Assembly: GCF_032075065.1 (NCBI RefSeq)
Contig: NZ_DAMAZC010000056.1
Span: 1-21,058, forward strand
Direction: 5' to 3'
Length of the DNA: 21,058 nt
Source: Atlantibacter sp032075065
Lineage (GTDB): Bacteria; Pseudomonadota; Gammaproteobacteria; Enterobacterales; Enterobacteriaceae
A model generated the notes under the pieces. The model had not been told where the DNA came from and ran no database searches. It was given only the letters and a program-made list of their open reading frames with translations. Below are positions 6,358-14,482 of the stretch, piece by piece (position 1 is the stretch's first letter; each line of letters begins with the position of its first letter). The translations under genes and the position numbers were made by a program.

Positions 6358-7002
6358 ATGTATCAACGAATCGACGCCAGTGAATGGCGGGCCATCTACA
6401 TCGTGGGCGATTTGCACGGCTGCCTGCGACAGTTTGCCCGGGCGTTACGCGAGGCGCATTTCGACCCGTGGCAGGATTTGGTCATCAGCGTAGGCGATCT
6501 TATCGACCGCGGGGATAACAGTCCCGGCTGCCTGGCGTTAACCGAGCGGCGCTGGTTCCGTTGCGTGTTGGGCAACCATGAGGCCATGGCGCTGGACGCC
6601 CTGGAGTCAGGGGATTACGCACTGTGGTATCTCAACGGCGGCAACTGGTTTACCACGCTGAACAGCGCGGCGCGCAAGCGCGTCGAAGGGCAACTGCTGC
6701 ACCTGCGCGATTTCCCGCTAATCATTGAACTGCAACGCGCGGAACAGCGAATCGTGGTTGCCCACGCGGACTATCCCGCCGATCAGTATGTCTGGCAACA
6801 GCCGGTGAAGCGCACGCCAGTGCTCTGGAGCCGCGAGCGGCTATCGCGTTGTATCAAAGGACGTGATGAGTCTATCAGCGGGGCGGACGCGTTTTACTTC
6901 GGACATACGCCGTTAAATGACCGCCTCGATTGCGGGAATTTGCACTATATCGATACCGGTGCCGTTTTCGGCAACCGGTTGACCTTACTGCGGGTCCAGT
7001 AG
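6358..7002 (+). CDS. pphA: PphA, PPP-family serine/threonine (and tyrosine) protein phosphatase
   Basis: 214 residues against about 218 in E. coli. The metal-binding PPP signature is complete: GDLHG (17-21), GDLIDRG (46-52), GNHEA (72-76), HADYP and GHTP further on, and a C-terminal HYIDTGAVFG. The enzyme is a cytoplasmic metallophosphatase with two metal ions, usually Mn2+. In E. coli it has been linked to signalling of misfolded proteins through the Cpx system. The start has a very strong AGGAGGAG ribosome-binding site at 6348-6355. The stop TAG directly abuts the stop of the convergent yebW with no base between. Confidence 0.93.
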   Translation: MYQRIDASEWRAIYIVGDLHGCLRQFARALREAHFDPWQDLVISVGDLIDRGDNSPGCLALTERRWFRCVLGNHEAMALDALESGDYALWYLNGGNWFTTLNSAARKRVEGQLLHLRDFPLIIELQRAEQRIVVAHADYPADQYVWQQPVKRTPVLWSRERLSRCIKGRDESISGADAFYFGHTPLNDRLDCGNLHYIDTGAVFGNRLTLLRVQ

Positions 7003-7194
7003 TTAAAAATCGCTGTATTCCTGAGCCGGGGTCCAGAAGCCATCGATAAAATCTTCTACCGGGAAACAGCCGCCGTGTCGCAACCGCTGTTCATCCATCG
7101 CGCGCATACATTGTTGTTCAGTATTAAAAACGTCAATGACGATATCGTTACAGCCACCGTCCAGATAACAAATAAACAAAACCAGTGCGAACAT
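7003..7194 (-). CDS. yebW: YebW, small conserved protein of unknown function
   Basis: 63 residues, equal in length to E. coli YebW and very similar over the whole protein. The N-terminus MFALVLFICYLDGGC is hydrophobic and four cysteines are conserved-looking (Cys9, Cys15, Cys29 and Cys43). This could be a secreted or membrane-linked small protein with disulfides, but this is inference. I chose the start at 7194 because it aligns with the known protein and has a GGGG ribosome-binding site; an upstream ATG at 7257 would add an unlikely tail. It is convergent with pphA. Confidence 0.9.
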   Translation of the reverse strand: MFALVLFICYLDGGCNDIVIDVFNTEQQCMRAMDEQRLRHGGCFPVEDFIDGFWTPAQEYSDF

Positions 7195-7271
7195 CGCATC
7201 CCCAATGTTAGAAGGTTTAGAGTAATTGTAGGGGACAGGGCGCGAAGGGCAAACCAAACGGGGAAGAATAA

Positions 7272-7289
7272 CCCGTCTCAGGCGACGGG
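7272..7289 (-). terminator. Probable terminator after yebV
   Basis: Stem CCCGTC/GACGGG (7272-7277 and 7284-7289). On the minus strand it is followed by TTATTCTT, a moderately T-rich tail, and lies 12 bp past the yebV stop. Confidence 0.5.
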
Positions 7290-7301
7290 CTCATGTCGGG
7301 A

Positions 7302-7541
7302 TCAGGCAAAACGCATCACCCAGGCATCAGAATTTTCGTCATAGTGTTTACGATAAAGCACAGAGTGTTCGCCGTTAAGTACCGCCGGAATGCTGGTTTC
7401 CGCATCCCATGCATCGAGCTGCATGCACAGGTCCGGGTCAGATTTACACGGAATCGTTAAGGTACGCTCGCCCGGCTGCTCGCCGCTCAGTTCCGCATCA
7501 TCGATCTCAAAGGTGCCGATTTTTACGCTGGTCTTAGTCAT
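7302..7541 (-). CDS. yebV: YebV, small conserved protein of unknown function
   Basis: 79 residues, about the length of E. coli YebV (78) and nearly identical over the middle part (for example LTIPCKSDPDLCMQLDAWDA). No signal peptide, no membrane segment, acidic, probably cytosolic. The start at 7541 has a GGAGAG ribosome-binding site; the longer upstream frame to 7628 is not conserved. It lies after rsmF and before yebW on the same strand, with gaps of 114 and 107 bp, so it probably has its own promoter. Function unknown. Confidence 0.92.
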   Translation of the reverse strand: MTKTSVKIGTFEIDDAELSGEQPGERTLTIPCKSDPDLCMQLDAWDAETSIPAVLNGEHSVLYRKHYDENSDAWVMRFA

Positions 7542-7655
7542 AGTGCTCTCCATCATCATTACAGTGCAGGTGGTACGACCAGTAAAGTCGCCATTTTTTA
7601 GCCTGGACAAGGAACAGCAAAAGCGCAAGTTTATCGCGATTATTTTTTGGGCGAA

Positions 7656-9092
7656 TTAAATCTCGTCGGCAAACAGTTTGCCATCGCGCACCAGTTCGCG
7701 CGGATAGCTGTTTTTTAAGCGCGAGCCGATTTTTTTCGCCAGACCCAGCGGTTGATCCTGATACGTCACAATCACTTCATTCGCCTGCGGCGCGGTTTGC
7801 GGATAAACGTCCCGGCCGCGATACCACTCCTGGGCTTGCTGAGCGGTCAATGCGAATCCGTGAGTATCAACGTCCCCCAGAGCGATTACCGCCTCGTGCT
7901 GCCAGCGGAAGCCTTTGTTGAAGGTTTCCGCCAGTTTCAGGCCAATGCGTGAGAATCGTACCTGGCCAATCAGCGCCTCGATTTCGGCCGGGAACAGCCA
8001 GATCTCTTTATCGCGCAGCCATAAGTGTAGATGCTCATCCCAGCTAAGCCCAACGCTTGCGGCGGCGCGCACGACTTCCTGCGCCTCTTTGGGTTTCATC
8101 GGCGTGAAGGGGAATTTACCGGTTTTATAGCCCGGCGCGTCGAGGGCCGGGACGGCGGCGGTTTTGCGCAGGCGCGCCACAAAGAAGCCTTCGCAATCGA
8201 AAATCTGCGGGAATACGTGCAGGAAACCTTCTTCGGTTAGCGCCTGCTGCGCCCCGTTGAACAGATCGCCCAGCGGCTCTACGCAAACCGCATCAGGGTA
8301 GCGCGCCAGCAGCCACTGGCACACCTGCTCGTTCTCTTCACGGTTGAGGGTGCAGGTGGAGTAAACCAACGTGCCGCCGGGACGCAGGGCGTGAAACGCG
8401 CTGTCAATCAGCTCGCGCTGGGTGGCGGCGATCTCCAGGTTGCTGGCGACGGACCAGTTGCGCAGGGCGTCGGGATCTTTGCGCACCACGCCTTCGCCCG
8501 AGCAGGGGGCGTCAAGCAGGATGGCGTCGAAGCATTCCGGCAGCGCTGCGCCAAACACCCGTCCATCGAAGTGGGTCAGCGCCACGTTCTGAATGCCGCA
8601 GCGGCTGATATTCGCTGCCAGGACTTTTACCCGGCTGGCGGCATACTCATTGGCGAGGATCGCGCCCTGATTCGCCATCCGCGCCGCGATTTGCGTGGTT
8701 TTAGAGCCTGGCGCGGCGGCGACGTCCATCACCCGGTTTATCTTAGCGTCATCGGCGAACAGCGCGGCCACCGGCAGCATTGAGCTGGCTTCCTGAATGT
8801 AAAACAGGCCGCTGAGGTGTTCGGCGGTACTGCCCAGCGGCAGCGCTTCTTCATCGCGCTCGATCCAGAAGCCCTCTTCGCACCAGGGGATCGGGCTGAG
8901 CTGCCAGCCGTAGGGCGCAACTAACGCCAGGAAATCACTGACGGTGATTTTAAGGGTATTGACGCGGATACTGCGGCGCAGCGGGCGCTGACAGGACGCG
9001 ATAAAGCTCTCCATGGACAGCGCGGCGGGCATTGCATCACGCATCACGGAAAGGAATTCATCGGGAAGATAAACGGAACGGATTTGCGCCAC
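7656..9092 (-). CDS. rsmF: RsmF, 16S rRNA cytosine-C5 methyltransferase (C1407)
   Basis: 478 residues (E. coli RsmF/YebU 479). It methylates C1407 of 16S rRNA in the 30S subunit with S-adenosylmethionine. The SAM-binding motif AAAPGSKT is at 125-132. The two catalytic cysteines of the RsmB/NSUN family are C197 in DAPCSGEG and C247 in YSTCTLN; in this family the latter attacks C6 of the base and the former helps release the product. The C-terminal third holds the RNA-binding PUA-like part seen in the E. coli enzyme. It follows letB on the same strand after 76 bp, which hold a GC hairpin. Confidence 0.96.
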   Translation of the reverse strand: MAQIRSVYLPDEFLSVMRDAMPAALSMESFIASCQRPLRRSIRVNTLKITVSDFLALVAPYGWQLSPIPWCEEGFWIERDEEALPLGSTAEHLSGLFYIQEASSMLPVAALFADDAKINRVMDVAAAPGSKTTQIAARMANQGAILANEYAASRVKVLAANISRCGIQNVALTHFDGRVFGAALPECFDAILLDAPCSGEGVVRKDPDALRNWSVASNLEIAATQRELIDSAFHALRPGGTLVYSTCTLNREENEQVCQWLLARYPDAVCVEPLGDLFNGAQQALTEEGFLHVFPQIFDCEGFFVARLRKTAAVPALDAPGYKTGKFPFTPMKPKEAQEVVRAAASVGLSWDEHLHLWLRDKEIWLFPAEIEALIGQVRFSRIGLKLAETFNKGFRWQHEAVIALGDVDTHGFALTAQQAQEWYRGRDVYPQTAPQANEVIVTYQDQPLGLAKKIGSRLKNSYPRELVRDGKLFADEI

Positions 9093-9139
9093 AGCCTGGC
9101 CCCACGGGTAAAATTAAGGGCGCGCAGTGTAGCATAACT

Positions 9140-9160
9140 GCCCCGGCATCGCACCGGGGC
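9140..9160 (-). other. GC-rich hairpin between letB and rsmF
   Basis: Perfect 7-bp stem GCCCCGG/CCGGGGC with a 7-nt loop, directly after the letB stop on the minus strand. It lacks a T-run, so it is not a clear intrinsic terminator. It may stabilise the letAB mRNA 3' end or weaken read-through into rsmF. Confidence 0.5.
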
Positions 9161-9168
9161 AGGGGAGA

Positions 9169-11802
9169 TTAACGCGGCAGGGCGGTGCCCCACTGACGCC
9201 ACTCTTTCGGCTCGCTGTCCTGTAGCAGGAAGTGTTTCCCTGCCTGGGCTTTCGGCGAAAGCGGCGTACTCGGCGGCGTGGCGAAGGCGATGCCGCCGCG
9301 GATAAACTGGTTGAAGGTGCCGGTTTTCACGACGCCGCCGATAATGCCGAAGTCGAGACTGTAGCCTGAGGCCTGCCAGAATACCGAGTTATTGCGCACC
9401 AGATGCTGATAGCGCTGGCTGATACGTAAACCCACCATCACGCGATCGGACAGATTACCCAGCACCATGCCGGTGACAATACCCACTTCCATCCCGCGGA
9501 ACAGCACCGGCGTACCGATGGCCAGCGACCCGGCGTCCGGTACTTCCAGCACGATGCTCAGACCGTCGAGGTAGCGAGAATCGGTGATGGTCGCTTCCTG
9601 AAGCTCAAAGTCACGGCGCGGATTGCCTTTACCCGGCTCCACGTTGATATAGGGTTGCAGGATGGTATCCAGATGCTCCACCCCGGCGGCGGAAATTTGC
9701 GGAGTGATCACCGAGAAGCGGGTGCCGTTGCGGGCAAACGTCTTCACGTATTCCGGATACAGCACCGCGGTGGCCTGTACTTCGTTGCGTTCGGTGATCA
9801 GCTTCAGGGATTGTATCTGGCCAATATCAATCCCGAGGTAGCGGATCGGCATCCCTTCCGCCAGTTTACCGGCGTCAAAAGCGTGCAGGGTCACCTGGCT
9901 GCCCACTGCGCGGGCCGCGGTTTCCGACTGGAACAGTACGCGCTTGTCGCCTTTTTGCATATTGGCTGACGCGCCGCTCATGTTATCGAAGCTGATTGCG
10001 CCTTTTAACGCGCGCGACAGCGGTGAGGCCTGAACGGTAAGCCCGCTGCCGTTAAGCTGCACTTTCGCGCCGCCCTCGGCCCAGAACACGCTGTTTTTGG
10101 TCACCAGGTTTTGATACTGCGGCTTGATATGAACGTCGATGTCGAACGCGTTAGCGCGCGGGCGCACCGAGATCACTTCGCCGACCTGGAATTTGCGGTA
10201 CAGCACCACCGAACCGGCCTGAATATCCGGCAGGCTGTCGGCGCTGAGCGTCATGGTGGTGGTCGGCAAGTCGCTCAGGCTGTTTTCCACTGCTTTTTCC
10301 AGATTGGCAAACAGCGGATAGCTCTCTTTCAGCTCGCCTTTATTGCCCGGCAGTACGCGGATACCGCCGCTGATCCACTCCCCGGCGCTGGCACCCAGAA
10401 ACTCTACGCCGTCCAGCCCGACTTTCACATCGATGCGGCTGTTCACCACGAATTTGCTGTCGCCCTTCACCAGCTCACGATATTGCGGGTCGATGGCGAC
10501 CGCAAAGTTGATGCCTTTGGCGGTTAAGCTGCGTTCCAACACCTGGCCGATTTTAATGCCGTGCAGGATCACCGGCTGCCCGGCGTCGATGCCGTAACTT
10601 TCTGGCGCGGTGAGCGCCACAGTGACTACGCCCGGCTGCTGCAACGGCGTTTTATCCCCCGGCAGGATCACAAAGTGGTTGCGCGGTTTACCTTCCCCGG
10701 GCACCAGTTCAAAGGTGCTGCCGGTCAACAGGCTACTGATGCTGGGGTTATCGAGGGAGATTTTCGGGTTGCGCAGCTCGATGCGCGTGCCTTCACGCAG
10801 TAAATTCACCACGCCCGGGTCGACGGTCATTTCCCCGGTGACGGCGCCGCCGGGGTTGAGATCGAGTTTGGTCAGCGTCCCGACTTCCAGGCCCTGGTAC
10901 ATCAGTTTGGTGGAGTCGGCCTTTAAGCCTTCGCCGCTCGGCAAATCCAGTTTAATCAGTACGCCGCGCTGGCTATGGGCCAGATCTTCATACAGGCCGT
11001 ATTCGTCCTCCTGCTCCGCCTCTTTGGAACCCTCCGGCGAGTCAAAGGCGATCGCCCCGTTGACCAGCGCCGCCAGGCTTTCCAACTGGACCTGCGCGCC
11101 GCTCAGGCTGATATCGGTTTTCACCCCGGAGACGTTCCAGAAGCGGCTGCCTTTTTTCACCAGATGGGTGAAGCGCCGCTCGACCAGCACATCAATCGTG
11201 ACGCCCTGGGAGTTGTTGTTGATGGTGTAGTCATACACCTTGCCCACCGGAATTTTACGGAAGTAGACCAGCGAGCCGGTATTGAGCGAGCCGAGATCCG
11301 GTGCTTTCAGGTGGATCATCAAATCGCCGTTATCCAGCCGATATTTGGGCTGGGTGTCCAGGGCGGTGAAATGATCTTGCGGCTCGCCTTTACCCGGCAT
11401 CATGCCGATATAGTTGCCGCCCACCAGCGCATCCAGCCCGGAAATCCCGGCCAGCGAGGCTTTCGGCGTCACCAGCCAGAACTGGGTATCGGTGCGTAGC
11501 GCGTCTTTAAGATCGCTTTTGATGCTCACTGTCACAGCGATTTTGTTCAGGTCTTCGCTGAGGCGAATATCCTGAACCGTACCGACTTCCACGCCCTGAT
11601 AGCGCACGGGCGTTCGGCCTGCGACGATGCCGTCGGCAGACACAAAGTCGATAGTCACGGTGGTGCCTCGCTCCTGGTACGTGGTCCAGATAAGCCATCC
11701 GGCGATCATCAGGGCGATGATCGGCAGTAACCAGAACGGGGAAATGCGGCGTTTCGTTTTAATTCGCGCTTCAGTCGTCGAAGCGGGCGTTTCCTGACTC
11801 AT
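9169..11802 (-). CDS. letB: LetB (YebT), seven-MCE-domain inter-membrane lipid transport tunnel
   Basis: 877 residues, the same length as E. coli LetB. It starts with a cytosolic basic stretch and one membrane helix (about 22-39, SPFWLLPIIALMIAGWLIW). Seven periplasmic MCE domains follow, marked by the recurring motifs (V/I)RYQGVEVGTV, LMYQGLEVGTL, ILHGIKIGQV, VLYRKFQVGEV, IRYLGIDIGQI and VLFRGMEVGIV. In E. coli six copies stack into a long hollow tube that carries phospholipids between inner and outer membrane. I chose ATG 11802 (MSQETPAS, as in E. coli) over an in-frame ATG 14 codons upstream. The start lies inside letA, overlapping by 32 bp, so the two are translationally coupled partners. 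Confidence 0.96.
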   Translation of the reverse strand: MSQETPASTTEARIKTKRRISPFWLLPIIALMIAGWLIWTTYQERGTTVTIDFVSADGIVAGRTPVRYQGVEVGTVQDIRLSEDLNKIAVTVSIKSDLKDALRTDTQFWLVTPKASLAGISGLDALVGGNYIGMMPGKGEPQDHFTALDTQPKYRLDNGDLMIHLKAPDLGSLNTGSLVYFRKIPVGKVYDYTINNNSQGVTIDVLVERRFTHLVKKGSRFWNVSGVKTDISLSGAQVQLESLAALVNGAIAFDSPEGSKEAEQEDEYGLYEDLAHSQRGVLIKLDLPSGEGLKADSTKLMYQGLEVGTLTKLDLNPGGAVTGEMTVDPGVVNLLREGTRIELRNPKISLDNPSISSLLTGSTFELVPGEGKPRNHFVILPGDKTPLQQPGVVTVALTAPESYGIDAGQPVILHGIKIGQVLERSLTAKGINFAVAIDPQYRELVKGDSKFVVNSRIDVKVGLDGVEFLGASAGEWISGGIRVLPGNKGELKESYPLFANLEKAVENSLSDLPTTTMTLSADSLPDIQAGSVVLYRKFQVGEVISVRPRANAFDIDVHIKPQYQNLVTKNSVFWAEGGAKVQLNGSGLTVQASPLSRALKGAISFDNMSGASANMQKGDKRVLFQSETAARAVGSQVTLHAFDAGKLAEGMPIRYLGIDIGQIQSLKLITERNEVQATAVLYPEYVKTFARNGTRFSVITPQISAAGVEHLDTILQPYINVEPGKGNPRRDFELQEATITDSRYLDGLSIVLEVPDAGSLAIGTPVLFRGMEVGIVTGMVLGNLSDRVMVGLRISQRYQHLVRNNSVFWQASGYSLDFGIIGGVVKTGTFNQFIRGGIAFATPPSTPLSPKAQAGKHFLLQDSEPKEWRQWGTALPR

Positions 11803-13054
11803 GTGCGTCCCAAAGTAAGCGGCTGTCCAGCCATTCAACAGCAAGAATAGTCAATATTACCGCTGCGCCGAAATAAAACGCGGCAGGTCCCATAGTAAAA
11901 GCCAAAAGCTGATCGCGGTTGACCAGCGACATGGTTAACGCAATCACAAATAAATCCAGCATTGACCAGCGGCCAATCCAGGTCACAAAGCGCAGCAGCA
12001 GGATACGGGTGCGCAGCCCTTGCTCGCATTTGAAATGGATGCTGATCAGCAGCGTCAGCATCACTATCACTTTGACGAACGGCACCGCGATACTGGCGAT
12101 AAACACGATGGCCGCAACCGCGATATTGCTGTGTGCCAGCGAGACGATCCCCGAGAGGATGGTGTCCTCCTGACGACCGCCGTTGACATAAATAATAGAT
12201 ATCGGCAGCAAATTCGCCGGGAGCAGAAATACCATCGCTGCAATCAGCGCTGCCCAGGTTTTTTGTAAGCTATGGCGACGGCGCTCGCGCAGCGGAATGT
12301 GGCAACGCCGACAGCGGCCGCGCTCATCCGCTTCGCCGGTAAAATGACAGCCGAGGCAGACGCGCAGCGTGGCTTTAGGCGTGCGCGGTGGGCGGGTAGG
12401 ATAGAATCGCTCCCACAGTTGCTCCACGTTAAGGTGGATGAGCGTCAGAATGCTCAGCAGCATCAGCAGGAAAAACGCCACCAGCCCGATACCTGGCTGC
12501 ATATAGGCGTAATCGCTGACTTTAATCGACGCCACGCCAATGCCTACCAGGTAAATGTCCAGCATCACCCACTCTTTCAGCCTTTCCAGCATCAGCAGGA
12601 CCGGGCGTAAATTCATGCCGAGAATATTGCCAAACCATAAATAGGCGATGGCGGCCACCAGCGTGCCGGGGGCACCCACGGTGCAGAAGAACACCATCGC
12701 CGCGGTAACCGGGTCGCCCTGGCTGGCCATCTGCCAGATCCCCTGTAGCAGACTGGCGTCGATGCGGGTGCCGAGCAGAATGATGCGCAACAGCGGTTCG
12801 CTATAGGCGAAGGGCATTAGCACGATCATGGTGATCGCCATCGCGCCCAGACGCGTGAGCGACCAGTCGCGGCCATCGCGCAATTTTGCATCGCAGCGCG
12901 GGCAGTAAGCGCTTTGTGTGGACTTCACAACCGGCAACATAAAAAGCGTGTCGCACTGCGGACATCGCTGATAATGTGCCTGGGGCAAAGGCTCTCCCAT
13001 CGAGTGAATCGTGAGCTTTGCGTTGTTTAATGCCGTTCTGGGTTTCAGGGCCAT
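11771..13054 (-). CDS. letA: LetA (YebS), inner-membrane partner of the LetB lipid transport tunnel
   Basis: 427 residues, equal to E. coli LetA, with very high similarity in the C-terminal half. It is a PqiA-type membrane protein with two repeats of a zinc-ribbon followed by membrane helices. The first ribbon has C31, C34, C51 and C54, the second C233, C236, C248 and C251. It is thought to load or extract lipids at the inner membrane for LetB. It is the first gene of the letAB unit and is divergent from msrC across 127 bp of A+T-rich DNA. Its own ribosome-binding site is weak. Confidence 0.96.
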   Translation of the reverse strand: MALKPRTALNNAKLTIHSMGEPLPQAHYQRCPQCDTLFMLPVVKSTQSAYCPRCDAKLRDGRDWSLTRLGAMAITMIVLMPFAYSEPLLRIILLGTRIDASLLQGIWQMASQGDPVTAAMVFFCTVGAPGTLVAAIAYLWFGNILGMNLRPVLLMLERLKEWVMLDIYLVGIGVASIKVSDYAYMQPGIGLVAFFLLMLLSILTLIHLNVEQLWERFYPTRPPRTPKATLRVCLGCHFTGEADERGRCRRCHIPLRERRRHSLQKTWAALIAAMVFLLPANLLPISIIYVNGGRQEDTILSGIVSLAHSNIAVAAIVFIASIAVPFVKVIVMLTLLISIHFKCEQGLRTRILLLRFVTWIGRWSMLDLFVIALTMSLVNRDQLLAFTMGPAAFYFGAAVILTILAVEWLDSRLLWDAHESGNARFDD

Positions 13055-13181
13055 TTAATGGTCAGAGTTATATTTAGATATCTTTATATTAAATCATGAA
13101 ATGATTCATCTTGAGCATAAGCGCATTTAATGCTTATTTTAACAGGCAGGTTATTGTATTTATCAGCTAAGTGATTATTAA
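13055..13181. promoter_or_regulatory. A+T-rich divergent promoter region of letA and msrC
   Basis: Between two divergent starts lies an A+T-rich 127-bp spacer with the dyads AATCAT-GAA-ATGATT (near 13093-13107) and ATAAGC/GCTTAT (near 13118-13138). Promoters for both directions must be here, but several hexamers fit and I cannot choose among them. Confidence 0.4.
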
Positions 13182-13679
13182 ATGAACAAAACACAATTCT
13201 ACGCGGACCTTAACCGTGATTTTCAGGCTCTCATGACAGGGGAAACCAGTGCGCTGGCGACGCTTTCTAATACCAGCGCGCTGCTGTTTGAACGGTTAGA
13301 TGGCGTAAACTGGGCGGGCTTTTATCTGCTGGAAGGCGACACTCTGGTGCTCGGGCCGTTCCAGGGGAAAATCGCCTGCGTGCGCATTCCGGTGGGTAAA
13401 GGCGTCTGCGGCACGGCGGTCGCCACCAACAGCGTTCAGCGCGTGGAAGACGTTCATGCCTTTGACGGCCACATCGCCTGCGATTCCGCGAGTAATGCGG
13501 AAATCGTATTGCCAATCACCGTGAATCAACAAATCATAGGCGTGCTGGATATCGACAGCACCGTGTTTGGGCGCTTCGACGCTGAAGACGAGCAGGGTTT
13601 GCGTGAGCTGGTGGAGCGCCTTGAGACGGTGCTCGCCGGGACGGATTACACAAAATTATTTGCGACTCGTGCAGGATAA
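13182..13679 (+). CDS. msrC: MsrC, free methionine-(R)-sulfoxide reductase
   Basis: 165 residues forming a single GAF domain, close to E. coli fRMsr. It reduces free (not protein-bound) methionine-R-sulfoxide in the cytoplasm with thioredoxin as electron donor. The three cysteines of the active site are present as C66 (KIACVRIP), C76 (GKGVCGTAV) and C100 (GHIACDSASN), with the spacing of C84/C94/C118 in the longer E. coli numbering. It is divergent from letA and followed after 97 bp by proQ. That gap contains the proQ promoter and no clear terminator with a T-run. Confidence 0.95.
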   Translation: MNKTQFYADLNRDFQALMTGETSALATLSNTSALLFERLDGVNWAGFYLLEGDTLVLGPFQGKIACVRIPVGKGVCGTAVATNSVQRVEDVHAFDGHIACDSASNAEIVLPITVNQQIIGVLDIDSTVFGRFDAEDEQGLRELVERLETVLAGTDYTKLFATRAG

Positions 13680-13680
13680 G

Positions 13681-13761
13681 CAACGGATAACGTGGCAATT
13701 GCTGATGGCGTCATTATAATGACGCCTGTTCATGCCTGCGCCACGTTGGCAACGTCCGTTG
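13681..13761. repeat. Concentric inverted repeats in the msrC-proQ gap
   Basis: Three nested inverted repeats share roughly one centre: CAACGGA/TCCGTTG (13681-13687, 13755-13761), AACGTGGC/GCCACGTT (13689-13696, 13740-13747) and the perfect 20-bp palindrome GGCGTCATTATAATGACGCC (13707-13726). RNA reading through from msrC would fold into a long interrupted hairpin. The proQ -10 lies in the innermost palindrome. Confidence 0.75.
13692..13720 (+). promoter_or_regulatory. proQ promoter
   Basis: GTGGCA (13692-13697) and a consensus TATAAT (13715-13720) with 17-bp spacing lie about 57 bp before the proQ ATG. The -10 sits in the centre of a perfect palindrome. Confidence 0.6.
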
Positions 13762-13776
13762 TAATCAGGAAATTTC

Positions 13777-14463
13777 ATGGAAAATCAACCTAAGTTGAAC
13801 AGTAGTAAAGAAGTTATCGCCTTTCTGGCCGAACGTTTTCCCCAGTGCTTTAGCGCTGAAGGCGAAGCGCGTCCGCTGAAAATCGGCATTTTTCAGGATT
13901 TGGTCGCGCGCGTAGAAGGGGAGATGAATCTCAGCAAAACCCAACTGCGTTCAGCCCTGCGTCTTTACACCTCAAGCTGGCGTTACCTGTACGGCATCAA
14001 GCTTGGCGCGACCCGCGTCGACCTGGATGGTAATCCGTGCGGCGAGCTTGACGAACAGCACGTCGAACATGCGCGCAAACAGCTTGAAGAAGCCAAAGCG
14101 CGCGTCCAGGCACAGCGTGCCGAGCAACAGGCCAAAAAACGCGAAGCGGCGATTGCCGCCGGCGAGCAGCCTGAAGCCCCGCGCCGTGAGCGCAAACCGC
14201 GCCCGGCTCCGCGTCGCGCCGAGAATGCAGAGCGCAAACCGCGTCCGGCAAAACCGGCCGCTAAAGCGCCTCAGGCCGTTCGTGAAGAGCGTCATACTCC
14301 GGTTTCAGACATTACCGCCCTGTCCGTAGGCCAGGCGATTAAAGTCAAAGCGGGGAATAATGCGATGGATGCCACTGTACAAGAAATCACCAAAGATGGC
14401 GTCCGTGTACAGTTGACTTCTGGTATGTCGATGCTTGTACGCGCAGAACATTTATTGTTCTGA
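13777..14463 (+). CDS. proQ: ProQ, FinO-family RNA chaperone
   Basis: 228 residues (E. coli 232). Residues 1-120 are the FinO/ProQ domain that binds 3' hairpins of small RNAs and mRNAs, with the conserved Tyr70 and Arg80 region (WRYLYGIKLGATRVDL). Residues 120-175 are a Lys/Arg/Pro/Ala-rich flexible linker and 176-228 a small Tudor-like C-terminal domain. ProQ works as a global post-transcriptional regulator and in E. coli affects the osmolyte transporter ProP. It has its own promoter upstream and is followed after 19 bp by prc, so the two form an operon, as in E. coli. An AGGAAA ribosome-binding site precedes the start. Confidence 0.96.
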   Translation: MENQPKLNSSKEVIAFLAERFPQCFSAEGEARPLKIGIFQDLVARVEGEMNLSKTQLRSALRLYTSSWRYLYGIKLGATRVDLDGNPCGELDEQHVEHARKQLEEAKARVQAQRAEQQAKKREAAIAAGEQPEAPRRERKPRPAPRRAENAERKPRPAKPAAKAPQAVREERHTPVSDITALSVGQAIKVKAGNNAMDATVQEITKDGVRVQLTSGMSMLVRAEHLLF

Positions 14464-14482
14464 TACGGAGGCCAACCCGGGC

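Noticed and set aside
10610..11230. 206-residue plus-strand open frame antisense to letB
   Set aside because: Ser/Pro/Thr-rich reverse reading of the conserved letB gene in GC-rich codons; no family features.
11802..11844. Upstream in-frame ATG that would add 14 residues to LetB
   Set aside because: The added residues are not part of the known protein and lie deep in letA; ATG 11802 matches E. coli LetB.
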